DNA from: Curvularia sp. ZM96
Lineage: Eukaryota; Ascomycota; Dothideomycetes; Pleosporales; Pleosporaceae
NCBI GenBank assembly: GCA_022457065.1
Contig: JAJGBQ010000003.1
Coordinates: 4,154,001 to 4,218,000 of the forward strand
DNA: 64,000 nucleotides
Direction of reading: 5' to 3'
The stretch's first letter is position 1. Each line of letters opens with the position of its first letter. A program made the translations under genes and the position numbers. The notes beneath the pieces are model-generated. The model saw only the letters and a list, made by a program, of their open reading frames with translations. It made no database searches and was not told where the DNA came from. Below are positions 46,101-57,272 of this stretch, piece after piece.

Positions 46101-46642
46101 ACGTCGTTCAACACTTGAGCGTCTGGGTCATAACCTCCCTGATTCGGCTTTTTGTTGGTGAGCAGATTGTTTCGGAAGTCTTCTTTGGTGATCTGGAGTT
46201 GATGCTTTGACGCCCTCTTCTGCTGCTTGATCACAGTGTTGGGTGGAGTCCTGGGACTGTTGTCTCTTGATGGAGTGTGTTGTATTGAACTAGAAGATTT
46301 CTTCTTGTAAAAGTCTTTTGATAACTGTCTCTTGATAATGGAGCGCATGCTTGTCACCTTGTGTAGCGAACGTATGCTGTGCAGTGAAGGGCGGCTGAAG
46401 CGTGCACGAAATGGTCGCGTTGGCGTGGGGTGGTTGTCGTCCAAGGTGCGGGCATTATGGAATATATCTCTGAGCTCATAGATGTCTTCCAGACGGTTGT
46501 TCGTGAGATTCGGGTTCAAGGGATTGGTTACTGCGGGTACGAGAGGCTGCTTGGTGAGCACCGCTCGGCTGAGGCGGACGTTGGGCAGCTCCGGTGAGTC
46601 TGCTCGCTCATCTTCAGTGATACAGCACAGCTTGGATGCCAT
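43168..46642 (-). CDS. Large Ser-rich uncharacterised protein
   Basis: Two exons, 46642-46023 and 45973-43168, with a 49-bp intron in phase 2; 1141 aa. I recognise no domain. The sequence is rich in Ser, Arg and Pro with many short basic-Ser motifs (RSRSDTSLRS, RRPSTPLLPG, RPRRNSSAPNLTDF), typical of a disordered phosphoprotein. A basic block (KKKKKRVGRGR) could be a nuclear localisation signal. The N-terminal exon contains a Lys-rich region (IIKRQLSKDFYKKKSSSS), and the C-terminus ends in a possible helical segment (LISQFQEQEANEHEKILALG). There is no signal peptide or membrane segment. Length and intact frame support a real gene. Confidence 0.78.
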
Positions 46643-46946
46643 GGTTTGAAGGTTGAGTGATTAGATAGATCAAGCGAGAAGGTTTTCCGGTTTGTTTATG
46701 GGCAGTGACTTCTTCCACGTGGAACGCTTGCCAGTTTCTCGTACGAGGAAGTTTGAGGGCAGTAGCGCTACACAAGAAACAACATTTTAGTTTAGGTAGT
46801 AATTCCCGAATAAATCTAGTAGAGATGAAGATAGTGTTTGAACCGGATGGATGTTCATTAAGGCCTATAAGAGACGTTTGGTGACTTGTCGTGCATATCT
46901 ACACTCACGCGCTGAGAGATAATAGCAATATTGTGGAAAGCACTGC
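46643..46946. other. Intergenic
   Basis: 304 bases; promoter of the 1141-aa gene and 3' end of the next minus-strand gene. Nothing else seen. Confidence 0.5.
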
Positions 46947-47966
46947 TCAGCCCATCATCTTCTTGCCGCTCGCATCCTGACTGTATAGTTCCTGGTCTTT
47001 TATCCATGCTGCGACGCCTTCAGTACACAGCTCTGACACAACATCCCATCGACCTTCTTTGGCCGCATTCCTCACTCGGGTAGAGCTTATCCCCACACCC
47101 TCTTCCGCTTCCACCATTTCTATGTTCTCGCCCCACGCAGGTTCAAAGCCAGCTGCTTCTTGATTTCCGTTCTTCAGGTCCTGCAGGTACTTTGCCTGCT
47201 CCTCTGTGGTGCCAAACTCACACGACGACTCGTCGCTCGCGTCGGTTGGCCGCTGCGTGACGCGCAGCTTGTAACCCGCATCGAAGAATGGCTTGAGAGC
47301 GGAAAGCGGAGGGTCGTACTTGGGGTAGTATTTTGGGTTGCAGAAACGAATCAGTGTGTCATAGCCGACCAAATGTATGTGCCTCGGGTTCGAAGCATAG
47401 AATGGAGGTGTGGTTTGGGCAATGGCTTTAGACTTGTCACTGTAGTACGGTTCCTTGGTCAGACCAATGTCTATCGAGATGTTGGAAATATCAGCATTCG
47501 AAGACCCCTTTCCATTCTGGAGGCTCTGTGACAAGTCTTCTGCAAATATTGTCATCAGGGCGATACGCTGCACAAAGCTCGCGGGGCTCGGCGCCTTGTC
47601 TGCATTGTGTGTGCTGAACAGTAGCAGCAGTCTAAAGGGGCTCTCTTCTAGCGGAGCTGAGTTCTTCAGAGCGGACGACGCAAGAGTGAAGTGGGCAAAT
47701 GATGGTGGATTGAACGAAGAGTCGAGGATGTAGAGTGTCTTGGGCTGGGTTGGCGTGTCGTTCACTGTGCGCACAACACGAAACTTGGCGGGCGACGAAG
47801 TAAACGAGTGTAGCGCAGATTCGAGATCAGGAAGCAGTGACCTGAGCGAAGCTATGCGCGAAGCCATATCAGCCATTGCGACTTGTTGCGAAGCTTGGGC
47901 GTGGAGGGGTGACGCTCTCGTTCGGCACGTCATAGGTACGGGTGACCATCTCTCCCAATTTGGCAT
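46947..47966 (-). CDS. Nicotinamide/nicotinate mononucleotide adenylyltransferase-like (POF1 type)
   Basis: Single exon, 339 aa from the first ATG; conserved sequence begins only near residue 31, and the internal ATG at 47876 (MADMASRIASLRSLL) is an alternative start. The fold is an HIGH-type nucleotidyltransferase. LYILDSSFNPPSFAHF occupies the place of the GxFxPxHxGH motif, and GISSTRVR matches the ISSTxxR signature. HLVGYDTLIRFCNPKYY is the middle segment common to NMN adenylyltransferases. It looks most like the yeast Pof1 group, which differs from the main Nma1/Nma2 enzymes. The expected role is transfer of AMP from ATP to NMN. The altered first motif makes the level of catalytic activity uncertain. 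Cytosolic by absence of signals. Confidence 0.82.
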   Translation of the reverse strand: MPNWERWSPVPMTCRTRASPLHAQASQQVAMADMASRIASLRSLLPDLESALHSFTSSPAKFRVVRTVNDTPTQPKTLYILDSSFNPPSFAHFTLASSALKNSAPLEESPFRLLLLFSTHNADKAPSPASFVQRIALMTIFAEDLSQSLQNGKGSSNADISNISIDIGLTKEPYYSDKSKAIAQTTPPFYASNPRHIHLVGYDTLIRFCNPKYYPKYDPPLSALKPFFDAGYKLRVTQRPTDASDESSCEFGTTEEQAKYLQDLKNGNQEAAGFEPAWGENIEMVEAEEGVGISSTRVRNAAKEGRWDVVSELCTEGVAAWIKDQELYSQDASGKKMMG

Positions 47967-48453
47967 GATTCACGCATAAGGTACCATCTCCAGAATCAAT
48001 AAAAAAAGGCTATGCCTCACAGTATAATAGTAGCATTGTTTGTAGAAAAATGGGAGTCGAAAGCGCCATAAAAAGATCATATGAAAATTCATTCGTGTCT
48101 CTCTACACATTCCGCGCATCATTCATATCCGACTTCGCAAATCCTGCTCCTGGAATATTGCACATGCCGCGCAACCACACTACAACTCCCAAATCACCCC
48201 CTAGCCCACCCTTTACTTCATCATTGCCAAAGATTCGTTACGATAATACTAAACCCACTCTGCAAACGTACAATAATAAGCGAGTGCGTGATGCCCATCC
48301 CATAACGCCCATGGCCCAGAACTGAAAACCAGAACCGACCAGAAGTGTACTATATGTAAATATACGCTAAATTCTCAAAGAATACCTTTCGCAGCTGACA
48401 TGTTCAGAGTCAAAGATACTAAAAAGGAAAGGCAATGCACCAGGAAGAGCCAC
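47967..48453. other. Intergenic
   Basis: 487 bases between two minus-strand genes, with no gene, repeat or RNA visible. Confidence 0.5.
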
Positions 48454-51400
48454 CTACTCCGCTCCCCTCTCTTCACTACCCACGGGCCTCAACCCCAGCC
48501 CCTTGGCCGCACTCCTCACACTCTGCTGTCTCCCCAACGACGACCCACTCCTCTTTTGCCTGACCTTAACTGACTTGATCGAGTTCGACGGCGAGGGTCT
48601 AGGTGATGTTCTCGGCGAGAGCTTCAAACTGCTCCTACTATTGTTCATCTGCTCAAAGCGGCCGGCGATATCTTTGACACGGCTGGGTGACGCCGCACCA
48701 CTTGATGAGGGCTCGGAGCCACGTTTTTCGGCATCTTGAGGGAGAGACAGAACGCTGCTGCCGTCAATGTCGGCGTTGACGACGCGGAGTTTGGATTTGG
48801 GGACCGTGAACATAACTTGGACTACGCGGCGCTCGACGGCGGCTTCGACGTCCCAGTCGGCTTCGCTGGCGGGTGTGACGGGTCGGCCGTCATTGAGGCA
48901 GATGCCAAGTTGGTCTGGTAAGATGGGGGATAGAGGCGTATGTAAGCGATCGTCAGTGTCGATGTTTACTAGCAGATTGCCTCTTTCTCTCCATTCCTGG
49001 CGTTGACGCTCACGTTCAGCCATAGCGATGTCTTCGGGTGTACCCCAATCGTCTCCGGGTGTACGCCGCCAAGTTGAATCTTCTTCGTCGTCGAGCCAGT
49101 CTTTCTTTCCTCTTCGGTTGCGCCAGAAGCTTGCATCTGAAGCTGCACGTTTGGGCGGCGCAGTGGCCGCGGGGAATGATTTTCGGGTGTCTGTCTGACG
49201 TGGCTCGACGGGTGAGGTCGGATCATCTCTATATGGTTCATGATAGGATGAAGTAACCATTGATCTGGTGCGTTCAGCGCCTGAGGCTGATCGTGTCAAT
49301 ACCCTCCGGACGCTACCCAACCAGCTCATTCTTCGCACTCTGGACGCTGATTGAGGAGCACTTGCCAAGTCCAAAGCGAAGGATGTAGCTGGAGTGGCTG
49401 TACCCGTGTCTTCTCGGCTGCGATCTGTATCATGACAGGCGTCTGATTTGGAAGAACCGGTGCCTGGTCTGTGCCGCTCTGGGTTTCCACCAAGAAGTGC
49501 CTCACCCTCGGCTTGCAGATGCGCGAATGATGATTGAGCAGTCCTGAAAGAATCCATGTCTGGCTGGCCATTGCTTTGCTCGCTATTGAAGGAGTTTGTC
49601 CGCGGCTCGTCAGGAGAATGTCGGCCGAGCTCTCCTTTTCTCCTAGCTTTCTCGTGGGTCGGGCTTGCATTGGTCGGTGACATCGAAGAGCCGGCGACAT
49701 TGCTCAGCATTTTCCCAGGACGAGTCAATGCATTACCAAGAGTCCCATCGTTCGAAGAAGTCCAGGACATGACGCTCATATCACTCAGGTTCGAGTTCGT
49801 GCGCTCTGAGCTAGATTTTTCCGGAGATATTCTGCCTGCCGAGTTAAATTGAATTCTTCCAAAGGAATGACTCCTAGTATGGCCAGACGCCTCCAGTGGT
49901 ATGTCTTCCTGCCAATTGCCTAGCCTCTGCGTATCCACAGATAGCTCTGAGACCCGTGAATGCTCGCGTACCGCAGCGCTTACTTTCCGTTGGAGTTCAG
50001 CCATACCAGAGGGTCCTGCGATAGGCGAGTGATCGTGAATATCCTCTTGGTCGGGTTCCTCCTCGAGCTCGTCAATCGGATGAATACCATTCAGACCCCG
50101 GGGCGGGCCAACGGCATACACAGGCCTGCCACCCAAACTACGTCGCAGTCCACGCGTCGGGCTTGGAATCTCAACGAGGAGTCCGGTCCGTTCGACATCT
50201 CCCCCGCTGGTTGCCTTCCAGCCTTGGCCGCCTTGTGCACCCGAGGGGAAGTAGTACGAGCCATTCTGATCGAGATAGTCGGATGTATCAGATCGAATGT
50301 CTTGACGATCAGATACTGGTACGTAATCTTCAATGTTGTACCGGTGTGTAGTAAATGACAGGTCCTCGAGCTGTTTCTCGCGAATCTGTCTTCGCTTCTG
50401 TGACCGTTTCCTGTAGCACATACAAAGACCAACGAAACCGCAAACGGCGAGAAGACCAATTCCTATGCCAACGCCCAATCCTGCTTTTTGTCCAGTTGTG
50501 GACAAGAACCCATTCCCCTCAGACGCAGCTGTGTTTATGGGGGGAGTGTAGTCAGCAATCCAAGTATTCGATGTGGTATTGAGAAAGTAAGTCTGGGCAT
50601 TGACAGTGGATGAGTCTCTTCGTCGCGAACCAGAGGGCGGAATGGAGTATCCCCCGGTAATCATCAGTATACCTCCTGGCAACATGGCAGCCCCATGCCC
50701 ATATAGACCAGAGCCGCTCGGCAATCCGGCGCCAGTAGTAGACGGTGCTGTCCATTTCCAGTCTCCGTTGCCGCCATAGCCATCAGCAAGGCTAAGCACC
50801 ACATACTGGGGTTCAGCGGGTGTGTTGATGTCGCCAACCCAACCACCGACGACGATGATGCTTTGCCCATCTGCGCTGAGCACGGCCGTGTGGCCTGATC
50901 TGGGTTCGACCTCAGTTGTGCTATCGGGCTGGTGGACAGGAATGAAAGTCCAACCCTGCTCTGGAAGGGAAAAGAGGGCGATCTGCGACATGTTGATGAA
51001 GGCAGCACTGGTGTGACCCCCAATGAGCAGGAAGTTTTGTTGTTGAATCTGTGTGCCATCTTTGCGATCGGAGAATGTTGGGGATAGACCGGTGATCGTG
51101 AAGCCAGCTTCTGGAACAGGTGGCCCGCGACTTGATGATGTATCCAATTCATAATTGAGAGACTGGGCGTTTGTGAAGGAAGGCTCAAGGGTAATGACTG
51201 AGTTGGAGTAGTTTGCCGCAGACTGCCATGCACTGGTTGTGTCGCTTGTATTAGGGCACATACCACCGAACAGGTACGTCCCCGTGCTTTCGACATTTCC
51301 TGGTAAGATTGACGAGAAGGTCATTCCACCGCTGAGATAGTTGGCGCCCATGGAATCAGCACGGGAATCATCCGCTGCTGATACATTTTCCTTTCTCCAA

Positions 51401-51795
51401 TGACCCCTCCCACTGCCATCTGATGTATCTGGGGTATAAGTCCATAGCTCCGCTCCGCTCGCCCCGCGGGCGCAATCGCCGGTGTAAACGGTCAAGTTTC
51501 CGCCATGGTCAATAAGCGGTGTGAACGGTCGCAGTGCGGTATCGTCAAGAAAGGGTAGAGTGGAGTAGAGGGTGTTGTACGGAAGGTTTGAGGTCGAGAA
51601 TGGGGCAGACAGATGGATGGTACTGAGTTGGAACTGGGTAGACGACGTGGATGATGGGCGGAAGACGTAGAGGGTATCGTTGCTCTGGAGGATACGAGTC
51701 GGATTGTAGGGCATCTGGGCTCTGGCAGCGGTCGGCACGAGCAGCGCTTGGTGGAGCAGCACCAGCACCCAGCGTATCCGTGTCTTGGAGACCAT
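48454..51795 (-). CDS. Kelch-propeller single-pass membrane protein
   Basis: A single 3.3-kb exon encoding 1113 aa. The N-terminus is a signal peptide (MVSKTRIRWVLVLLHQALLV...). The extracellular part contains kelch-like repeats with Gly-Gly and spaced aromatic residues (FLLIGGHTSAAF, SIIVVGGWVGD, GILMITGGYS), fitting a beta-propeller. One membrane helix follows at about 435-458 (AGLGVGIGIGLLAVCGFVG), with a basic stop-transfer stretch (YRKRSQKRRQIREK). The cytoplasmic tail of about 650 residues is Ser/Pro/Arg-rich and probably disordered. The architecture resembles fungal cell-surface or polarity-type kelch proteins, but I cannot assign a specific orthologue. The long intronless frame is notable in this intron-rich neighbourhood. 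Confidence 0.85.
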   Translation of the reverse strand: MVSKTRIRWVLVLLHQALLVPTAARAQMPYNPTRILQSNDTLYVFRPSSTSSTQFQLSTIHLSAPFSTSNLPYNTLYSTLPFLDDTALRPFTPLIDHGGNLTVYTGDCARGASGAELWTYTPDTSDGSGRGHWRKENVSAADDSRADSMGANYLSGGMTFSSILPGNVESTGTYLFGGMCPNTSDTTSAWQSAANYSNSVITLEPSFTNAQSLNYELDTSSSRGPPVPEAGFTITGLSPTFSDRKDGTQIQQQNFLLIGGHTSAAFINMSQIALFSLPEQGWTFIPVHQPDSTTEVEPRSGHTAVLSADGQSIIVVGGWVGDINTPAEPQYVVLSLADGYGGNGDWKWTAPSTTGAGLPSGSGLYGHGAAMLPGGILMITGGYSIPPSGSRRRDSSTVNAQTYFLNTTSNTWIADYTPPINTAASEGNGFLSTTGQKAGLGVGIGIGLLAVCGFVGLCMCYRKRSQKRRQIREKQLEDLSFTTHRYNIEDYVPVSDRQDIRSDTSDYLDQNGSYYFPSGAQGGQGWKATSGGDVERTGLLVEIPSPTRGLRRSLGGRPVYAVGPPRGLNGIHPIDELEEEPDQEDIHDHSPIAGPSGMAELQRKVSAAVREHSRVSELSVDTQRLGNWQEDIPLEASGHTRSHSFGRIQFNSAGRISPEKSSSERTNSNLSDMSVMSWTSSNDGTLGNALTRPGKMLSNVAGSSMSPTNASPTHEKARRKGELGRHSPDEPRTNSFNSEQSNGQPDMDSFRTAQSSFAHLQAEGEALLGGNPERHRPGTGSSKSDACHDTDRSREDTGTATPATSFALDLASAPQSASRVRRMSWLGSVRRVLTRSASGAERTRSMVTSSYHEPYRDDPTSPVEPRQTDTRKSFPAATAPPKRAASDASFWRNRRGKKDWLDDEEDSTWRRTPGDDWGTPEDIAMAERERQRQEWRERGNLLVNIDTDDRLHTPLSPILPDQLGICLNDGRPVTPASEADWDVEAAVERRVVQVMFTVPKSKLRVVNADIDGSSVLSLPQDAEKRGSEPSSSGAASPSRVKDIAGRFEQMNNSRSSLKLSPRTSPRPSPSNSIKSVKVRQKRSGSSLGRQQSVRSAAKGLGLRPVGSEERGAE

Positions 51796-52940
51796 GGTGC
51801 ATTCACCTCGACGTGCGCGACGAACGTCCCATGAAGCAGGCCGTCGCTGTCGGTATGAGAGCGTGGGACAGTGGATAGCGACAATGGTAGGTTAAACTAA
51901 AGACTGCAGGTGGGAATCAGAAGGTGGGCTCCGATGAGCAGTTCACGCACGGGGCCGTCGAGGTGGCTGGCTTCCGGGCGGGTCAATCAACATAGGCCCA
52001 GCCCGTCAGCCCACCAGCCCTCCAAGCTTCCAGCCCACCCCTTAGACCAATTGCGCGATACGTTACCGTAGCAAGTCTTCTGCCACGAAGGCGCCTGGTA
52101 GCATGTCCAATCATAAGGGCGTTTGACCCTGGGTTCTGGCGCCCGCCGGCTTGGATTGGTAAACAGGGTCGCGGCCGGTTGCGCGGGGCAACGGCACTGA
52201 CAGCTTGCGCGGGCTGACGATAGTGTCATTGGCATGTGAAAAAGGCCTAGCCAAAATCTGGACAGACTTCTAAAAACTCGAGCAAGGGAGCGAGGAACAA
52301 CACCAAAGCTCGAGCCATGAAATTGTTGGCGATGGAGAAATGTTCGTACACGGTGGTACAACTGCCAAAGTGAGGAAGCAACAAGTGAGGGGAGCTGCCA
52401 AGGCCTTCCATACAGGCGATCCCTCAGCACGCGCTTAGCATCGCCGGCCTCTTTTCCGCTCCTTTTTCTCCGTCTTGCTGTCCCGGCAACACCAATATTA
52501 GCAAGAGCGTATCTTCACACTCCTTTTTCTTCATGTGAGCCACGCCGAGATCATCATACACCGCTACACATAGCAAGGGGGACAACCAATAATGCATGCA
52601 CCGAAATGTTTGTTATTCAGCTCTTGCCACAAGACAACTCGTGTCATCCTTGTTGATTGGCATATACATACATACATACGTCTTTCCAGGTCAAGCGACC
52701 TGGCGGCCCATGGCCGCAAACAAATCCCATCAAATAACGCCAGAGCCAGTGGTGATGGATCCTCCATACACACAATCTGCTTTTCTTTTGAACTGCTCAA
52801 CGACCCATGATGCAGGTTGAACTTTTGGGTATCATAATAACTCATTACACACATTACACGGCAGCATGTTGATATGCTACGCGACGCGACTGTGTTGATG
52901 AAACACAGTCACAAACGGGTTGCCAAATGGCACAAGAAAT
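51796..52940. other. Intergenic, no gene seen
   Basis: 1.1 kb: promoter of the kelch gene on the left and the 3' end of the methionine synthase gene on the right. A short CATACATACATACG repeat lies at about 52664-52680. No supported gene. Confidence 0.45.
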
Positions 52941-55341
52941 TTAAGCAGAGTGCTTCTCGCGGTAGAACTTGGCAGCGTTGACCATGTTGATCAGCGCAGC
53001 CTTGGTCTCCTTCCACTGGCGAGTCTTCAAGCCACAGTCGGGGTTGACCCAGAGCTGCTCGGGCTTGAGGTAGACCAGCATCTCGGAGATGCGGTCCTTG
53101 ATCTCCTGCTCAGAGGGCACACGAGGCGAGTGGATGTCGTACACACCAGGGCCAATGTGACGGGGGTAGGCCTTGTCCTCGAACACCTTGAGCAGCTTGG
53201 CGTCGCTCTTGCTGTTCTCAATCGAGAGAACGTCAGCGTCGAGCGCCGCAATGGCGTGGAAGAAGTCCTGGAACTCGGAGTAGCAGAAGTGCGAGTGGAT
53301 CTGGGTAGAGTCCTGCACACCAGCACATGCGAGCTTGAAAGAGTCGACGGCCCATGAGAGGTACTTCTCGCGCTCAGTGCCAGCACGGAGGGGAAGACCC
53401 TCACGGAGAGCGGGCTCGTCGACTTGGATGACGTAGATGCCAGCGGCCTCGAGGTCAAGGACCTCGTCGCGGAGAGCGAGAGCAAGCTGTTGGGCCTGGA
53501 CAGACTGGTGGACATCGTCACGGGGGAAAGACCATCGAAGGCAGGTGATGGGTCCAGTAAGCATACCCTTCATGGGCTTCTTGGACACAGAGGCGGCGTA
53601 CTTGGACTCCTTGACAGTCATAGGAGCAGGACGCGAGATGTCACCAACGATAATCGGAGGTCGGACACAGCGGGATCCGTACGACTGGACCCAACCCTTG
53701 GTGGTGAAGACGTAACCGTCAAGGCGCTCACCGAAGTACTGCACCATGTCGTTACGCTCAGGCTCACCGTGGACGTACACGTCGAGGCCAAGCTCGTCCT
53801 GGATCTTGACAGTCTCCTCAATCTCCTTCTCAATGAACTTCTCGTACTCCTCAGCGGTGATCTCACCCTTGGTAAACTTGTTACGCTGGATGCGGATCTC
53901 CTTGGTCTGAGGGAAGGAGCCAATGGTGGTGGTGGGGAAGAGAGGGAGGCTGAGGTGCTTCTTCTGCTGGGCATATCGCTCAGGGAAGGCGGACTTGCGC
54001 TCGTGCTGCTCGGGAGTAACGCTAGCCTGGCGGTCCTTGACAGCCTTGTTGTTGGTGCGCTCAGATGAGGCGCGTGCCTGCATGGACTTGGCATTGGCCT
54101 CAAGAGCCTCACGGACGGCAGCGGGGCCCTCGTTGACAGCCTTGGCAATGACGACAACCTCGGAGACCTTCTGGACAGCGAAGGAGAACCAGTCCTTGAC
54201 CTCCTCGGGCAGCTTCTTCTCGCTGTCGAGGGAGTGGGGAGTGTGGAGAAGGGAGCTGGAGGTGGCGACCAGGACACGGTCCTTGCCGAGCTTCTGGACG
54301 GCAGTCTCAACAAGCTCAATGGCGTTCTTGAAGTTGGTCTTCCAGATGTTGCGGCCATCAACGACACCAGCAGAGAGAACCTGGTTGGAGCCAAGCTTGC
54401 TGATGACAGTCTCAAGCTGCTCAGGGTTCCTGACAAGGTCGATGTGAATACCAGCAACACCCTGGAGGCTGGGGAGGACGTCCAAGTTGTGGACAATGTC
54501 ACCGAAGTAGGTGGCGAGGACAGCCTTGGGCAGGTTGGCACCTACGAGCTTCTCGTAGGCAGGCTTGAAGGCATCCTTGACCTTCTGGGGCAGGTCGTAG
54601 ACGAGAACAGGCTCGTCAATCTGGACGTACTCGGCACCAGCCTCCTTGAGCTTCTGGAGGAGTTCAACGTATACGGGCAGCAGCTTGTCGAGAAGGGAGA
54701 TGGGGTCGACAGACTGGCCACGGTCGGCCTTGCCGAGAGCGAGGAAGGAGACGGGACCGATGAGGACAGGGCGGGTGACGATGCCAGCCTCCTTGGCCTC
54801 GAGGAACTCGACCACGGGCTTGGGGTTCTCAGCCAGCTGGAAGGTCTGGTTGTCCTGGAGGGTGGGCTTGACGTAGTGGTAGTTGGAGTCGAACCACTTG
54901 ACCATTTCCTATTTGCTTGTTAGAAAGAGATTGGGGCTGCGAGGGGTTTGGGCACCTACCAGACTGGGGACATCGACGCCATCCTTCTGGTGGCCACGGC
55001 CCATGGCAAAGTACTCATCGAGCTTGTGCAGTCCGTGCTTGGAGTAACGCTCTGGGATAGCCTGTGTCTGTCAGAAAAGGAGATAGCCAGTCGAGGTGTG
55101 AGTCACTTACGTTGAAGAGCTGGATGTGGTCGAGAAGGTGGTCGTAGAAGGCGAAGTCGTTGCTGGGAATGACCTCGACGCCAGCGTCCTTCTGGATCTT
55201 CCAGTGCTCCAATCGGAGACGCTTGCCCTCCTTGAGCAGGTCATCGCGAGAGAGCTTGTCCGCCCAGTAGGCCTCGTTGGCCTTCTTGAGCTCACGGTCC
55301 GCACCCATACGGGGGAAACCGAGTACTGAAGAGTGTACCAT
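52941..55341 (-). CDS. MET6: Cobalamin-independent methionine synthase
   Basis: Three exons: 55341-55111, 55061-54960 and 54908-52941; introns 49 and 51 bp, both phase 0; 766 aa, the normal length. The enzyme transfers a methyl group from 5-methyltetrahydropteroyl-polyglutamate to homocysteine. The start MVHSSVLGFPRMG matches the family; an in-frame ATG nine codons upstream is less likely. The N-terminal domain shows KLDEYFAMGRG and KWFDSNYHY. The C-terminal catalytic domain shows TTTIGSFPQT, VHGEPERNDMV, QVDEPALREGLP, and the zinc ligands in HSHFCYSEF and NPDCGLKTR (Cys about 736). Codon use is strongly C/G-ending, consistent with high expression, and produces long antisense open frames that are not genes. 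Divergent from the dehydrogenase gene. Confidence 0.97.
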
Positions 55342-56319
55342 TGTGATGTGCGTGTCCGATGCGGACAAAAGCTGTGGGGAAGAAAAGACGATGGAAAGGA
55401 AGAAGAAGAGGTGAGAAGAGGATGGAGAGGATGAAGAGGAGGGGAGAGGGATGTAGGAGAAAGAAAGAGTAGCGGATGGTGTGCTTTATGGTTTTTGCTG
55501 GCGTATGCAATGCAGCACCGCGGGGTTCACGCTAGTCGCGCCGCGATTCGACGGCCCCTCACCGCCCTGGCCGTCTGCAGAGTCAAGCACCGCCGTATCT
55601 ACCCCCAACCGCCAACCGGACCGTTGGCTGAACAATGCCACTGCTCTCCTGCAACCAGGCTCGCCTGTGTCGACCTCTGCGGCGAATCACTGCCATCAGA
55701 TTCTGCTATTGGATCCGACATCGGTGCTATACACCAAAGCTCCGAATGCTAGCGTCCTCCAGCCTGTGGCAGAAATGCAAGATCAACGCTTTTCGGTGCT
55801 TTTCGGGCATTTTGATGGCTCACAGTGGCAGAAAAAGATTGGGTGCCGTCTTAGCTTGTCGTGTTGGCCACGGCTGCAATCGGTCTCTATTTGGGGCCAT
55901 ACGGCGTCTAGCCATCTGCTGAGTGAGAAGCTTTGCTTGCCTGGGCATGAAGCAGCTCGCACGCCATTTTCCACTGACGCATGCCCCCCAGCAGCCATCA
56001 TCGTCTAAGCTCAGACCCTGGCGATCACCTCATATGCATCCCACTCACCCCCCAAGAACACGCGGAACAATAGCGGACGATTCTCTACTCCTATAGATAT
56101 TGCTGCTTCCCGCTCCCGCTTCTGCTACGCGGCTATTACCCAGCTAAAAGCTTTACCATGATGCGGCAGAACCTCCGAGTAGCTGGCCTGCCTGCGCTGT
56201 CTCCACAACCCCGCATCGTGTATAAAACCCCGCCATCAACAGCGCGCGTCTGGCCAGAACCATTGTTACCACGCTCAACCATTTAGTGTACCTGGCTGAA
56301 CCGTTCTGAAAACAAAACC
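55342..56319. other. Divergent promoter region
   Basis: 978 bases between the methionine synthase and dehydrogenase starts. A 175-codon plus-strand frame crosses it but has no domain or coding character. A TATA box at 56221 belongs to the dehydrogenase. Confidence 0.45.
56221..56227 (+). promoter_or_regulatory. TATA box for dehydrogenase
   Basis: TATAAAA, 99 bases upstream of the dehydrogenase ATG, followed by CT-rich leader sequence. Confidence 0.5.
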
Positions 56320-57272
56320 ATGGCTGAACGACCAGCGCACACGCGTACTGCTTCTACCAACCTTGGCGCTTCCTCCCAGCGCATCTTGGAGGGAAGGACG
56401 GCCATCGTTACCGGAGCCTCAAGAGGTACGTGCCACCACTCCTTTCGCGTTTCTTCCACTCATTCTCGCCAGGAATCGGCGTCGAAATCGCCCGCAACCT
56501 GGCTTCCAAGGGCTGCAACGTCGTCATCAACTACACGTCCGACTCGTCAGCCGAAATTGCCCAGAACCTCGCCTCCGAGATCCAATCTGAGTATGGTGTC
56601 AAGGCGATCAGCGTACAGGCGAGCATGGGATCAGAGAATGGCCCGAAGCACCTCGTGGAAGTCACCAAGAACAACTTCCAACACCCAAAGACGGGCAAGT
56701 TCCAGCTGGACATCATCATAAACAACGCTGGAGTGGCTGGTAACAACTATGTCGAGAACGTTGACTGCGAGGACTTTGCAAGACAGTTCAACATCAACGT
56801 GCGAGGCCCGCTGCTCCTCATGCAAGCTGCTATCCCATATCTGCCAAACGATCGATCCGGCCGCGTCGTCAACCTTTCGTCTGTCAGTTCCTCGCTAGGA
56901 TACAAGGGTCAGTCAATTTATGGTGGAACAAAGGCGGCTCTGGAAAGCATGACACGAACTTGGTCGCGCGAGCTGGCCGAGCGATGTACCGTCAACGCCA
57001 TCAACCCCGGTCCTGTCGCAACAGACATGTACTGGAGTAATGACGATGCTTTCATTGCGCAGAACAAGCCTTTCATCGAGAATACTCCGTTGGCAGCACC
57101 GCGAAAGGGAATCGACCCGGACAGAATATATGAAGCTTCTCAGGGCGCTGGAGGAAGACCAGGCTACTGCGAAGAGGTTGCCGGTATTGTCGGTATGCTT
57201 TGCTTGCCCGAGGCTGGCTGGACTACGGGCAGCGTCATTTGTGCAAATGGTGGTATGAAGTTTACTGTTTAG
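56320..57272 (+). CDS. Short-chain dehydrogenase/reductase
   Basis: Two exons, 56320-56425 and 56473-57272, with a 47-bp phase-1 intron; 301 aa. Classical SDR fold. The cofactor motif TGASRGIG (31-38) is completed by splicing. NNAG, the catalytic Ser in LSSVSSSLGY, the Tyr-Lys pair in YGGTKAA and NPGPVATDM are all present. The C-terminus carries TTGSVICANGG, typical of SDRs related to 3-oxoacyl-ACP reductase. The Arg in TGASRG and absence of an acidic residue at the end of strand 2 (VVINYTSDSS) lean toward NADP(H). The substrate is not predictable. There is no targeting signal. Confidence 0.93.

Noticed and set aside
52920..54923. Long antisense ORFs (145-229 codons) opposite methionine synthase
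   Set aside because: Mirror frames of a highly codon-biased gene; no independent start, domain or promoter.
55481..56008. 175-codon ORF in the divergent promoter between methionine synthase and dehydrogenase
   Set aside because: No family resemblance, and it lies in the expected promoter region of both genes.
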